A DNA stretch of 9,253 nt from an uncultured Sphingomonadales bacterium (GCA_937898535.1 CALDKP010000328.1:1-9253), one strand, 5' to 3'; shown: positions 1 to 7,391, numbered from the stretch's first letter. The notes: generated from the sequence alone by a model not told the origin. Numbers and translations are program-made.

Positions 1-714
1 GACGTCGCGGTAGAAGATCATGTGCAGGTTCTCGTCACCGGAGATGCGCTGCAGCAGCTGGTCGATATCGAGCAACCCTGCCCTGATGCCATCGTCAATG
101 TCATGATTATCATACGCAATATCGTCGCTGATTGCTGCAATCTGCGCCTCAAGCGATGGCCAGTCGGTCAGGCTCAGGTCAAACTGCGCGTTGACTTCGG
201 ACAATGCCCAGCCCGGACGAGCAACGGGTCCATTATGCTTTGCCAGTCCTTCGAGCAATTCCCAGCTGAGGTTCAGGCCCGGCCAGGACGGATAAGGCGA
301 TTCCAGCTGCGTAAGCGTGCGTAACGTCTGCGCATTATGGTCAAACCCGCCAAATGGCTTCATCGTCGCCTCCAGCGCATCTTCGCCGGCATGGCCAAAG
401 GGCGGGTGCCCGATATCATGCGCCAGACATAATGCCTCGGTCAGGTCTTCATTCAGGCCAAGCGCGCGGGCAATAGTGCGACCAATTTGCGCGACTTCAA
501 GGCTGTGTGTCAGGCGCACGCGATAATGGTCGCCATCGGGCGAGATGAATACCTGCGTTTTGTGTCGCAGCCGCCGGAACGCAATCGAATGAATGATGCG
601 ATCACGGTCGCGTTGGAATATATCACGCGGGCCGCGAATATCGCGGTCGGGCTCTGGATGAAATCGGCCGCGGCTGTTGCCGGGAAGTGATGCGTAGGAA
701 GCCAGTTGCGACAT
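1..714 (-). CDS. dgt: dGTPase-like HD-domain deoxynucleotide triphosphohydrolase (3' end outside window)
   Basis: The first 238 residues are visible and the frame stays open to base 1, so the C-terminal part is missing (family members are usually near 400 residues). The family cleaves dNTPs to the deoxynucleoside and triphosphate in the cytoplasm, lowering or balancing dNTP pools. The HD metal site is visible: H70 in LTHSLEVAQ, H99-D100 in LAHDIGHPPFGHAGED, and an Asp of DDIAYDNHDIDD at 197-198. The N-terminal RDRDRIIHSIAFRRLRHKTQV stretch (35-55) is typical of the group, where it contributes to substrate contacts. The ATG at 714-712 gives the expected N-terminus beginning MSQLASYASLPGNSRGR. 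A TTG five codons upstream is in frame but has no better ribosome site. The Shine-Dalgarno sequence is weak. It lies 37 bases after the SPOR gene on the same strand, so cotranscription is plausible. Family is certain; exact substrate (dGTP only or all dNTPs) is not. Confidence 0.93.
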   Translation of the reverse strand, partial: MSQLASYASLPGNSRGRFHPEPDRDIRGPRDIFQRDRDRIIHSIAFRRLRHKTQVFISPDGDHYRVRLTHSLEVAQIGRTIARALGLNEDLTEALCLAHDIGHPPFGHAGEDALEATMKPFGGFDHNAQTLRTLTQLESPYPSWPGLNLSWELLEGLAKHNGPVARPGWALSEVNAQFDLSLTDWPSLEAQIAAISDDIAYDNHDIDDGIRAGLLDIDQLLQRISGDENLHMIFYRDV

Positions 715-751
715 GCCGCGCTTATGCAACCAAGCCGCCGCGACAGGAAGC

Positions 752-2590
752 CTATTTTACCTTTAAGGCATTCACTGGAACGCCAATCTCGCTTTTCCAC
801 ATAAATGCGTCGCCGCCCACTTTTTTGAAGTCGCCTTCCCACTTTTTGGCGGCCTTCACATCCGCAAACGGGCCAACCAGCAGCCGCGCGGTTTTGCCCC
901 ATGGTGATGTCCACGGCTTCTGCGCTTTGAACAGAACAGGGTTGTTCTTCGTCAATTTGCGATAGTCGAAACCAAGCCCGCTGGCTTCGCCAGTTGCGAT
1001 TTGCACCCAGATGCGCGCCGGATTTGCGGCCTCTAACTTGGCTTTGGCGGCGGCTTTAGGATCAAGTTTGGGGGCTTTGCTTGCGTCTGCGACTGCCTTG
1101 GGCGTAACGGGCTTAAGCTTTTTCAAATCGACCGGAACTTCCGAAGGCCGTTGCTCGCTCTCCGGAATTTCGATGGCGCCGACAATGGCATCCAGACTGA
1201 AGCCCGCCGAAGCGGTGGAGGCAGGCACAGATGTTGGTGCTGCCATGATTGCGGGTTGCGGGGGCGTTGCGGCCGCCAGCGTCACCGGTTCTTGCGCAGT
1301 TGGCGTTGTCACCGCTACCGTTGCGGCGGGCTCAACCTTTGCGACAACAGGATCAGGCCGAGGCGTTGCCTGAACCGTCGCTGTGCCTGTGGCCAAGGTT
1401 GCGGGCGGCAATGCGACGCGCACAAGTGGGCGCGCCGTTTCGGGCGTGGGGAGTGCATTGTTGCCAACACTTGTTATCCGAGCCGACTGCGCATCCGCCA
1501 CAGCCGCGCGGGCGGCGGCAGTCCCCAACCGCGCGGTGTCGGTTTTGGGCAGTTTCAACGCATCAGGAATATTGGCAACCGCCGCCTGAACTTCCGCACG
1601 TTCCTGCGCTCTTCGGTCCTGCCCGCTCAGCGGCTTTGCCTCGCTTTTCGCATCGCGCGCTTCTGTCGGCTTTGCCCCAAGCGGAGCGCCTGATGGAATC
1701 AGGCGGTTTTGGGCTGGAGCGATGGCGGTTTGCGGCAAGGTTGCAGCGACACGGCGCACCTGTTCGCTGTCACGCCCGACCGATTGGCTGGTTGGGAAAT
1801 GCCCCAGATGAATGGCGGCGGCCTGCTGCGCGCCGGTTAAATTCGGCATCAAGCGGAAGAACCGCTCCATCTTTTGCGCCGATGGTGCATCCATGAAGCC
1901 CTGCGCAACCTTGTTGGATTCACGCACGTCACCACGCGCGGCCAACATAAAAGCCCGGGCGCGCCATGCCGTCGGACTGTTGCGCTGCAAAAGCGGCAGT
2001 AGCATTGCGTCGGCCTGTTCCTTTTGCCCCGCAAGCGAAAGAGACACGGCCTGACGGATGATGATGTCATCAGAAGATACCCCGGTTCGGGCCAACTGAT
2101 AATCCTGCTGCGCACGTCCGAAATTACCCAGCAAATCAAATGCCAGCGCGCGATCCGCGGCAATCGAACGTTGGTCCGCGCCCAACCGGACGGCATCATC
2201 AAACAGCCGCAAAGCCTCAAATGGGTTTTCTGTCCGCACCGTTGCGGTTGCCAGACCGGACACAATCCGGCTGTTATTCGGGCGTATCGCATTGGCGCGC
2301 GTGAAGAAATTCAGCGCGGCATTGGCATCACCCAACAGCAAAGAGGCATTGCCTGCATCGGCCAAGGCATCTGCGTCGCTTGGGTTGAAAGAAATGCGCC
2401 GCATTGCGGCACGCAGTTCCACTGCGCCAGCGGGCTCGACAACATTTGGCACGACCGCCGGAGTTTGCTGATCAAGCGCTTCCAGCGCGCTTTCATCGAC
2501 AGCCTGTGCATGCACGGCAGGTGACAGCGCGCCTGCCAAAAACACCAGCGCGCTACAGAATCCAAGGCTACGTAATATTGTCACATCCAT
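752..2590 (-). CDS. Exported TPR-repeat and SPOR-domain protein, probable septal peptidoglycan binder
   Basis: A 612-residue protein with three zones. Residues 1-28 look like a Sec signal peptide (hydrophobic core LGFCSALVFLAGAL, cleavage after VHA). There is no lipobox. Residues about 72-205 form about four TPR-like helical repeats, for example DALADAGNASLLLGDANAAL and ALAFDLLGNFGRAQQDY. Residues about 265-520 are a Pro/Ala/Thr-rich, probably disordered linker, broken by one less repetitive patch at 465-492 (LDAIVGAIEIPESEQ). Residues about 526-612 are a SPOR domain (ARIWVQIATGEA, then LLVGPFADVKAAKKWEGDFKKVGGDAFMW). SPOR domains bind glycan strands stripped of stem peptides, which occur at the division septum. 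The start at 2590 is fixed by an in-frame TAG two codons upstream; the next Met would remove the signal peptide. The ribosome site is poor. Its place directly after ftsZ, on the same strand, supports a role in division or septal wall remodelling. That role is inference; I do not recognise a named gene. Confidence 0.9.
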   Translation of the reverse strand: MDVTILRSLGFCSALVFLAGALSPAVHAQAVDESALEALDQQTPAVVPNVVEPAGAVELRAAMRRISFNPSDADALADAGNASLLLGDANAALNFFTRANAIRPNNSRIVSGLATATVRTENPFEALRLFDDAVRLGADQRSIAADRALAFDLLGNFGRAQQDYQLARTGVSSDDIIIRQAVSLSLAGQKEQADAMLLPLLQRNSPTAWRARAFMLAARGDVRESNKVAQGFMDAPSAQKMERFFRLMPNLTGAQQAAAIHLGHFPTSQSVGRDSEQVRRVAATLPQTAIAPAQNRLIPSGAPLGAKPTEARDAKSEAKPLSGQDRRAQERAEVQAAVANIPDALKLPKTDTARLGTAAARAAVADAQSARITSVGNNALPTPETARPLVRVALPPATLATGTATVQATPRPDPVVAKVEPAATVAVTTPTAQEPVTLAAATPPQPAIMAAPTSVPASTASAGFSLDAIVGAIEIPESEQRPSEVPVDLKKLKPVTPKAVADASKAPKLDPKAAAKAKLEAANPARIWVQIATGEASGLGFDYRKLTKNNPVLFKAQKPWTSPWGKTARLLVGPFADVKAAKKWEGDFKKVGGDAFMWKSEIGVPVNALKVK

Positions 2591-2696
2591 AATTTTCTAT
2601 GTAGCTACCGACTGCCGAACACAAAGCGCATTCACACTTTGGTCCGACAAACGGTTGCATAGAAAGGACAAGATGACGGTGCGCTTGCCGCGCGTC
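2591..2696 (-). other. ftsZ to SPOR-gene intergenic gap, no clear terminator
   Basis: This 106-base gap follows the ftsZ stop codon. Just after the stop there is only a weak GC hairpin (GCGC, five-base loop, GCGC) without a T run, so I see no convincing intrinsic terminator and readthrough from ftsZ is possible. Near the SPOR start, on the minus strand, a TTTGTG and a TACATA are separated by 16 bases and lie just upstream of the ATG. This is a poor match to a sigma-70 promoter and would give an almost leaderless mRNA. I would not call it a promoter without transcript data. Confidence 0.4.
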
Positions 2697-4187
2697 TTAT
2701 GAGTTGTTCTGACGGTCAAGAAAGCTTGGGATGTTTATACCATTGCCGCCTTCATTGCCCTTTTCCTCTTCGTCTTCCGAGCGAGAAAGGCCACGCGACA
2801 GATTGGACATACGTTCAAACAATGTGCCGCCTGTTGGAATACGTGGTGCAGCGCGTTCCGGTGGCTCAGTCACATCGACCGGCGCCGCAGACGGATAGCC
2901 TTCGGTCACAGGCGTATCGAGCTCAAGCGCGTCGGCATTCGCCCAAGAATCCTTAGGGCTGAAATTATTGTCAACCTGTTCTGCTGCTGCATCTGCTTCA
3001 GCTTCGCCTGATTCAGTTACCGCGAAATCGCTACCAAGGACCAAGCTGTCGTCGTCTACTTCGTTTTCTACTTCAACTGGGGCCGTTTCTTCGGCTGTTG
3101 ATGTGTCAGCTGCATTTTCAAACAATGATGTTGTGGCAGGTGCAGCCTCAACAACAGGTTCAGCCGCAGGACGGCTGAACGAGAATGGGGTTCTTTGCGA
3201 TACCGTTGTAGGTGTCAAACCTTCGTTATCGATGCCTGTTGCGACAACCGACACGCGGATCTTGCCATTCAGATTTTCATTGAATGCCGAACCCCAGATG
3301 ATGTTTGCATCGGGGTCAACCAGCTCACGGATATGGTTGGCAGCTTCGTCGACTTCCATCAGGCGCATATCTTCGCCACCGGTAATCGATACGATGACGC
3401 CCTTTGCGCCCTGCATCGACACGCCGTCGAGCAACGGGTTGGCAATTGCCTTTTCCGCGGCTTCGAGCGCACGGCCGTCGCCCTCAGCTTCGCCAGTGCC
3501 CATCATTGCCTTGCCCATTTCGTGCATGACAGAACGGACGTCGGCAAAATCGAGGTTAATCAGGCCAGGCATAACCATCAGGTCCGTGATACCACGGACG
3601 CCCTGCTGCAACACTTCGTCAGCAAGCTGGAACGCTTCTTTGAATGTGGTGTTCGGGTTTGCAACCAGGAACAGATTCTGGTTTGGAATAACGATCAGCG
3701 TATCGACATGCTGCTGCAGTTCGATGATACCCGATTCTGCCGACCGCATGCGGCGCGAGCCTTCAAACATGAACGGCTTGGTCACGACACCAACCGTCAA
3801 AATGTTCATTTCGCGCGCTACCTTGGCGATAACAGGTGCAGCGCCCGTTCCGGTGCCGCCGCCCATGCCAGCCGCGATAAAGCACATGTGGCAACCGGCA
3901 AGCGCAACTTTCACTTGCTCAAGAGTTTCTTCAGCCGCAGCACGGCCAACTTCGGGGCGTGAACCTGCGCCAAGACCCTGCGTGATTTCAGGTCCAAGTT
4001 GAATGCGATATTCGGCAGGCGAAGCATTCAATGCCTGTGCGTCGGTGTTGGCAACAACGAAGTCGACGCCCTCCACCTTTGCGCTGATCATGTTGGCCAC
4101 GGCGTTACCGCCTGCGCCACCAACACCAATAACTGCAATTTTCGGCTTCAACTCGTCAACCACTGGTGGACCGATATTGATGCTCAT
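2697..4187 (-). CDS. ftsZ: Cell division protein FtsZ (tubulin-like GTPase)
   Basis: FtsZ polymerises with GTP into the Z ring at midcell and recruits the divisome. The 496 residues show the full GTPase: the IAVIGVGGAGGNAV start of the Rossmann fold at 18-30, the tubulin signature GGGTGTG at 109-115, and the T7 loop NLDFAD at 211-216, whose D213 and D216 complete the GTPase site of the next subunit. Residues about 320-483 are a long, acidic, low-complexity linker, as common in Alphaproteobacteria and much longer than in E. coli. It ends with a GGTLFERMSNLSRG segment (453-466) also seen in relatives. The C-terminal peptide INIPSFLDRQ (484-493) should bind FtsA and other partners. The start is supported by a strong AGGGGG ribosome site 8 bases upstream. 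It is preceded by the only long gap in the cluster (104 bases), suggesting its own promoter in addition to readthrough from ftsA. Confidence 0.99.
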   Translation of the reverse strand: MSINIGPPVVDELKPKIAVIGVGGAGGNAVANMISAKVEGVDFVVANTDAQALNASPAEYRIQLGPEITQGLGAGSRPEVGRAAAEETLEQVKVALAGCHMCFIAAGMGGGTGTGAAPVIAKVAREMNILTVGVVTKPFMFEGSRRMRSAESGIIELQQHVDTLIVIPNQNLFLVANPNTTFKEAFQLADEVLQQGVRGITDLMVMPGLINLDFADVRSVMHEMGKAMMGTGEAEGDGRALEAAEKAIANPLLDGVSMQGAKGVIVSITGGEDMRLMEVDEAANHIRELVDPDANIIWGSAFNENLNGKIRVSVVATGIDNEGLTPTTVSQRTPFSFSRPAAEPVVEAAPATTSLFENAADTSTAEETAPVEVENEVDDDSLVLGSDFAVTESGEAEADAAAEQVDNNFSPKDSWANADALELDTPVTEGYPSAAPVDVTEPPERAAPRIPTGGTLFERMSNLSRGLSRSEDEEEKGNEGGNGINIPSFLDRQNNS

Positions 4188-4194
4188 AAGATTA

Positions 4195-4201
4195 TCCCCC
4201 T
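4195..4201 (-). promoter_or_regulatory. Strong Shine-Dalgarno sequence of ftsZ
   Basis: On the minus strand this reads AGGGGGA, with the G run ending 8 bases before the ftsZ ATG. It is the best ribosome site in the window. It contrasts with the weaker sites inside the overlapping genes upstream, and fits the high FtsZ level that cells need relative to FtsA and FtsQ. It also confirms the chosen start. Confidence 0.8.
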
Positions 4202-4243
4202 AGCCTGGCCGGCTTGTTCGAAATTTTCATACATTTGACACAA

Positions 4244-4271
4244 AAGTGCGCGGCGCACACTTAAAAATTAA
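4244..4271 (-). promoter_or_regulatory. Dyad and paired TTAA boxes in the ftsA-ftsZ gap, candidate ftsZ control region
   Basis: Positions 4246-4258 form a perfect palindrome around one central base (GTGCGC G GCGCAC). A second pairing, AAGTG at 4244-4248 with CACTT at 4258-4262, is possible with a small bulge. Next to it are two TTAA tetramers (4261-4264 and 4268-4271) three bases apart. The short hairpin followed by TTTT in the minus-strand transcript could act as a weak terminator or attenuator after ftsA. Alternatively the dyad could be an operator. The TTAA spacing is not the seven bases of a classical CtrA site. I could not assign a convincing -35/-10 pair. No GANTC methylation site is present in the gap. 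Function is speculative. Confidence 0.3.
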
Positions 4272-4291
4272 CCTTTTTGCACAGGTTTCTT

Positions 4292-5557
4292 TCAGAAATT
4301 CTCTCTTACGGCGCGTTTTATACGTTCGATTAATCCTGGCATCGTCCCGCCCATCTGTTCGACACGCAAATCATAACCTGATTTCAGGTCAACACGTTCC
4401 GATGCGGCGTAATGAATTAAGCCGACGAGTGTTGAAAATGCAGGTCCGGAATGTGCCTCGGGAATACTGGTCAAGCCAGATGGACGGCCAATGCGGACCG
4501 TGCGGCCAAGCGCGCCTTGCATATGTTCCGCTGCGCCTTTCAATTCGGCACCGCCGCCAGTCAACACCACCTGATGCCCAGATGGCCCCGAGAAACCCAA
4601 AGTTTTAAGCGCTTGTGCGATTTCGGTGACGATAGCGTCCACCCGTTGACAGACCACGGCATTCAGCTGCGCCTTGGTAATCCGGGGTGCGTTTGACCCT
4701 GCTTCAATGCCGTTTTCATCAGGGCCAATGTCCAACACTTCTTGATGATCGCGCGGGCTGGTTAAGGCAGAGCCGTGGAAGCATTTCAGCCGTTCGGCTT
4801 GCGCCCTGCGAATACCGAATGCGGATGCGATGTCGTCAGTAATATCAGACGCGCCCTTTTGGATCGTTTCAAGTCCGACGAGCATGCCTCCGATGAAAAC
4901 CGACACATTGGTAACCGCCGCGCCAAACTCGACAAGGGCCACACCAAGCTCGCGTTCTTCCGAAGTCAGGCACGCAAGGCCAGTGGCCACTGGACCAACG
5001 ACGAGCGACTCAACATCGAGATGCGCCGCGCGCACCGTCATATCCATGTTCCGAACAGGCGACTGGTCCGCCAGAACGACATGGACATCGACACCAAGGC
5101 GGTCGGCATGCAGTCCAACAGGGTTCGCAACACCGCCTACGCCATCAAGCGAATATAATGTTGGCTGAATGTGAAGCGCCATTTTGCCGCCGGTCTGGAT
5201 GTTCGCACGTCCTGCCTGCAGCAATTCGTCGACATCTTCCTGCGTAATGCGATCACCACCCAGTTCAATTTCAACCGGCGCAAGCAAGCTATCAAGCCCG
5301 CCAGAGGACATGCCCACCCAAACGCGGTCAATGTTAAGCCCTGCAATACGCTCGGCCTGCTCAACGGCATGGCGCACGGACAATTCAGCTTGCTCGACAT
5401 CCGCAATACATCCGCGCGTGACGCCTCTGCTCTCGCGTTGGCCCGTGCCCAGCACCAACAGTTCGCCACTGTCGGTTTGTCCGACGATTAATGCCGAAAC
5501 TTTCGAAGAGCCAATATCAATGGCCGAAATCAGTTTTTCAACACGTGCAGCTTTCAT
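4292..5557 (-). CDS. ftsA: Cell division protein FtsA (actin-like membrane tether of FtsZ)
   Basis: FtsA links FtsZ filaments to the inner membrane and signals to later division proteins. The 421 residues show an actin-type ATPase fold: phosphate-1 loop AIDIGSSK (12-19), the FtsA-specific 1C subdomain in the next part (about 82-165), phosphate-2 region VALVEFGAAVT (206-216), and the adenosine motif VLTGGGAEL (331-339). The C-terminus, from about residue 406 (MPGLIERIKRAVRENF), is a short amphipathic helix with basic residues, the membrane targeting sequence of the family. The usual Asp and Gly-rich stretch of phosphate-2 are replaced by E210 and GAAVT, which may be a lineage feature. The ATG overlaps the ftsQ stop as ATGA (5554-5557), and GGAAGAG lies just upstream within ftsQ, so translation is likely coupled to ftsQ. 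Identity is secure from fold motifs and position. Confidence 0.98.
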   Translation of the reverse strand: MKAARVEKLISAIDIGSSKVSALIVGQTDSGELLVLGTGQRESRGVTRGCIADVEQAELSVRHAVEQAERIAGLNIDRVWVGMSSGGLDSLLAPVEIELGGDRITQEDVDELLQAGRANIQTGGKMALHIQPTLYSLDGVGGVANPVGLHADRLGVDVHVVLADQSPVRNMDMTVRAAHLDVESLVVGPVATGLACLTSEERELGVALVEFGAAVTNVSVFIGGMLVGLETIQKGASDITDDIASAFGIRRAQAERLKCFHGSALTSPRDHQEVLDIGPDENGIEAGSNAPRITKAQLNAVVCQRVDAIVTEIAQALKTLGFSGPSGHQVVLTGGGAELKGAAEHMQGALGRTVRIGRPSGLTSIPEAHSGPAFSTLVGLIHYAASERVDLKSGYDLRVEQMGGTMPGLIERIKRAVRENF

Positions 5558-6468
5558 ACTTCTCTTCCGCTTGTTGTCGACGTTATGCCGCCGCTCTCTA
5601 CCTTAACAGGTTCGGCCTTTGGCGCCTTGCGGAAATATGCACGTTCGGGGTCGCGCAGGTCGAAATGGATCAGGTCGCGACCAAGAAGCCGGTGAATACC
5701 ATCCATCCGCGCAAAATTGAGCAACGCCTCGGCGGCTGCCTTTTCCCCCTCTGGCAAGGCCAATGTTTCACCGCTCTGGAACTGCAAATCCCAACGGCGA
5801 TTGCCCACCCATGTGGCGCCAATGACCTGCGCTTTAAGGGCGGAGGCATTGTCGAGGAGCGTGTTGAGCGCAACAGCATGCCGGTTCGCATCAATGCCAT
5901 TCAATGTCGGCAAATCACCACCTTGGCCCGCCGCAACATTTTGCAGGACAATCCCGTTTGCATCAATCAGCGAATATTTGCCGTTGCGTTGCCAAATCGC
6001 CGCTGGCTTGCGTTCGACGATTTCAACCGCAAGCGTATCGGGCAAACGGCGCGCCACGCGAGCGTCTTTGATCCAGCCATATTTCAGCAAGTCTGCGCGG
6101 ACCTTGTCGATGTCGACCAAAGGCATCGCACGGTCTTTTTCGGCGAGAACAAGTTGATAGACCTTAACCTGGTCGACACGCTCCATACCGGTGACTTCAA
6201 CGCGCTGCACCTGAAAGCCAGCCTTTGCGGCGAGCGCTGCATATTGCTGATACGCCGCGGTTGTGACGCCGGTATATTGGGCAATGGCAAATACCAGCAC
6301 TGCAAGTGCGGCCACAAAAACCCATGTGAGTGCGCGCTGCACATCTTCTTCCGAAACCGGCAGGGTCCGCATGATGCGGTCAACCCATGATATTTGCAGC
6401 ACTTTCTTGCGCGGATTCGGCGAAGCGGCCTTACGCTTTGCAGCAGGTTTTCGTGCAGCAGCGGCCAT
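5554..6468 (-). CDS. ftsQ: Cell division protein FtsQ (bitopic POTRA-domain divisome scaffold)
   Basis: FtsQ is an essential inner-membrane protein that in known divisomes binds FtsB and FtsL and helps regulate septal peptidoglycan synthesis. The 304 residues show a very basic, Ala/Lys/Arg-rich cytoplasmic tail (1-45), one membrane span at about 46-66 (ALTWVFVAALAVLVFAIAQY), a POTRA domain at about 86-155 (FQVQRVEVTGMERVD through TLAVEIVERKPAAIW), and the periplasmic beta domain to about 275 (HFDLRDPERAYFRK at the end). A short Ser/Thr-rich tail follows. The basic tail before a single span predicts N-in, C-out topology. The start overlaps the ddl stop by one base (TAATG), with AGAGGCG as likely ribosome site inside ddl. 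Downstream it overlaps ftsA by four bases. Sequence of the family is poorly conserved, but domain order and place between ddl and ftsA make the call firm. Confidence 0.97.
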   Translation of the reverse strand: MAAAARKPAAKRKAASPNPRKKVLQISWVDRIMRTLPVSEEDVQRALTWVFVAALAVLVFAIAQYTGVTTAAYQQYAALAAKAGFQVQRVEVTGMERVDQVKVYQLVLAEKDRAMPLVDIDKVRADLLKYGWIKDARVARRLPDTLAVEIVERKPAAIWQRNGKYSLIDANGIVLQNVAAGQGGDLPTLNGIDANRHAVALNTLLDNASALKAQVIGATWVGNRRWDLQFQSGETLALPEGEKAAAEALLNFARMDGIHRLLGRDLIHFDLRDPERAYFRKAPKAEPVKVESGGITSTTSGREV

Positions 6469-7391
6469 TATGCCAGCGCCTCTTTCACGATCATATCGAC
6501 CAGTTGTTCATAGCTGATGCCTACATGCTGCGCCTGTTCGGGCACAAGGCTCAACGGCGTCATTCCCGGCTGCGTGTTGGTTTCGAGCACGAACACACCG
6601 TTTTTGCCAAGTTCATCGTCCCAACGGAAATCTGTGCGTGAAGCACCTTTGCATCCCAGCAACCGGTGGGCATCCAATGCGACGTCCAACATATATTGCG
6701 CAATATCATCGGGGATTTCAGCCGGACAGATATGCTCGGTCAGGCCGTCCGTATATTTGGCATCAAAATCGTAAAAGCCGCTCTTTGGCTTCAACTCGGT
6801 AACGCACAACGCCTTGTCACCCAGAACCGCCACCGTCAGTTCGCGGCCCTTGATAAATGGTTCGGCAAGCAATGTTGCAAATTCCTGCCAAGGCCCCTTG
6901 GCATCGCGGGAGATCGGGTTCCCGTAATTGCTGTTTTCCGTTACAATCGCTACGCCAACAGAGCTGCCTTCATTGACGGGCTTCAGCACATAAGGCCGGG
7001 GCAATGGGTCGGCGGAGAACAGGGTTTCGCTATCCACCATCGTACCCTTGGGCATCGGAATGCCCGCTGGCACCAGCCGCTGCTTCGTCAATTCCTTGTC
7101 GATGGCAATCACCGACGTCACCATGCCGCTGTGGGTATATTTAATATCCATCAAATCGAGCATGCCCTGCACCGAGCCATCTTCACCCGGAACGCCATGC
7201 AGCGCGTTAAACACGACATCGGGGCGAAGCGCGGTCAAAACCTGCGCAACATTGCGGTCCATGTCGACACGGCTGACCTTATAGCCCACTTTCTCAAGCG
7301 CATCGGCCACGCCATTGCCGCTCATCAACGACACCGGCCGTTCGTTTGACCAGCCACCCATCAATACCGCTACGTGGATTTGCTCACTCAT
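6468..7391 (-). CDS. ddl: D-alanine--D-alanine ligase
   Basis: Ddl joins two D-alanines using ATP in the cytoplasm; MurF then adds the dipeptide to the peptidoglycan precursor. At 307 residues it matches the DdlB size. Visible motifs are GGWSNERPVSL (12-22, with E17 binding the first D-Ala), LHGVPGEDGSVQG (64-76), the ATP-grasp strand YVLKPVNEGSSVGV (134-147), FYDFDAKY (206-213), and the metal-binding end SRTDF (251-255) plus ETNTQPGM (270-277, with E270 and N272). Y207 sits where D-Ala-D-Ala ligases have Tyr, unlike the Phe of VanA-type D-Ala-D-Lac ligases, so an ordinary dipeptide product is expected. The start overlaps the murB stop as ATGA with GGGTG upstream. The stop overlaps the ftsQ start. 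The gene lies between precursor synthesis and division genes, the classical dcw order. Confidence 0.98.
   Translation of the reverse strand: MSEQIHVAVLMGGWSNERPVSLMSGNGVADALEKVGYKVSRVDMDRNVAQVLTALRPDVVFNALHGVPGEDGSVQGMLDLMDIKYTHSGMVTSVIAIDKELTKQRLVPAGIPMPKGTMVDSETLFSADPLPRPYVLKPVNEGSSVGVAIVTENSNYGNPISRDAKGPWQEFATLLAEPFIKGRELTVAVLGDKALCVTELKPKSGFYDFDAKYTDGLTEHICPAEIPDDIAQYMLDVALDAHRLLGCKGASRTDFRWDDELGKNGVFVLETNTQPGMTPLSLVPEQAQHVGISYEQLVDMIVKEALA

Noticed and set aside
510..914. A 134-codon minus-strand open frame across the dgt and SPOR gene junction
   Set aside because: It is in a different frame from both dgt and the SPOR gene, both of which have clear family motifs here. It has no domain of its own.
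1249..1896. A 215-codon Arg/Pro-rich open frame on the plus strand
   Set aside because: Antisense to the Pro/Ala-rich linker of the SPOR protein; its composition is a by-product of that low-complexity DNA.
2968..4002. A 344-codon open frame on the plus strand
   Set aside because: It lies wholly antisense to ftsZ. Its translation is Ser/Ala/Thr-rich with no recognisable domain, as expected for the reverse complement of a biased coding sequence.
4261..4271. Classical CtrA binding site upstream of ftsZ
   Set aside because: The two TTAA boxes are three bases apart, not seven. A true site cannot be claimed from sequence alone.
5491..6390. A 299-codon open frame on the plus strand
   Set aside because: Antisense to ftsQ and the start of ftsA; no recognisable motif, while the minus strand encodes a complete FtsQ with membrane span and POTRA domain.
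6666..7349. A 227-codon open frame on the plus strand
   Set aside because: Antisense to ddl, whose catalytic motifs are all intact on the other strand.
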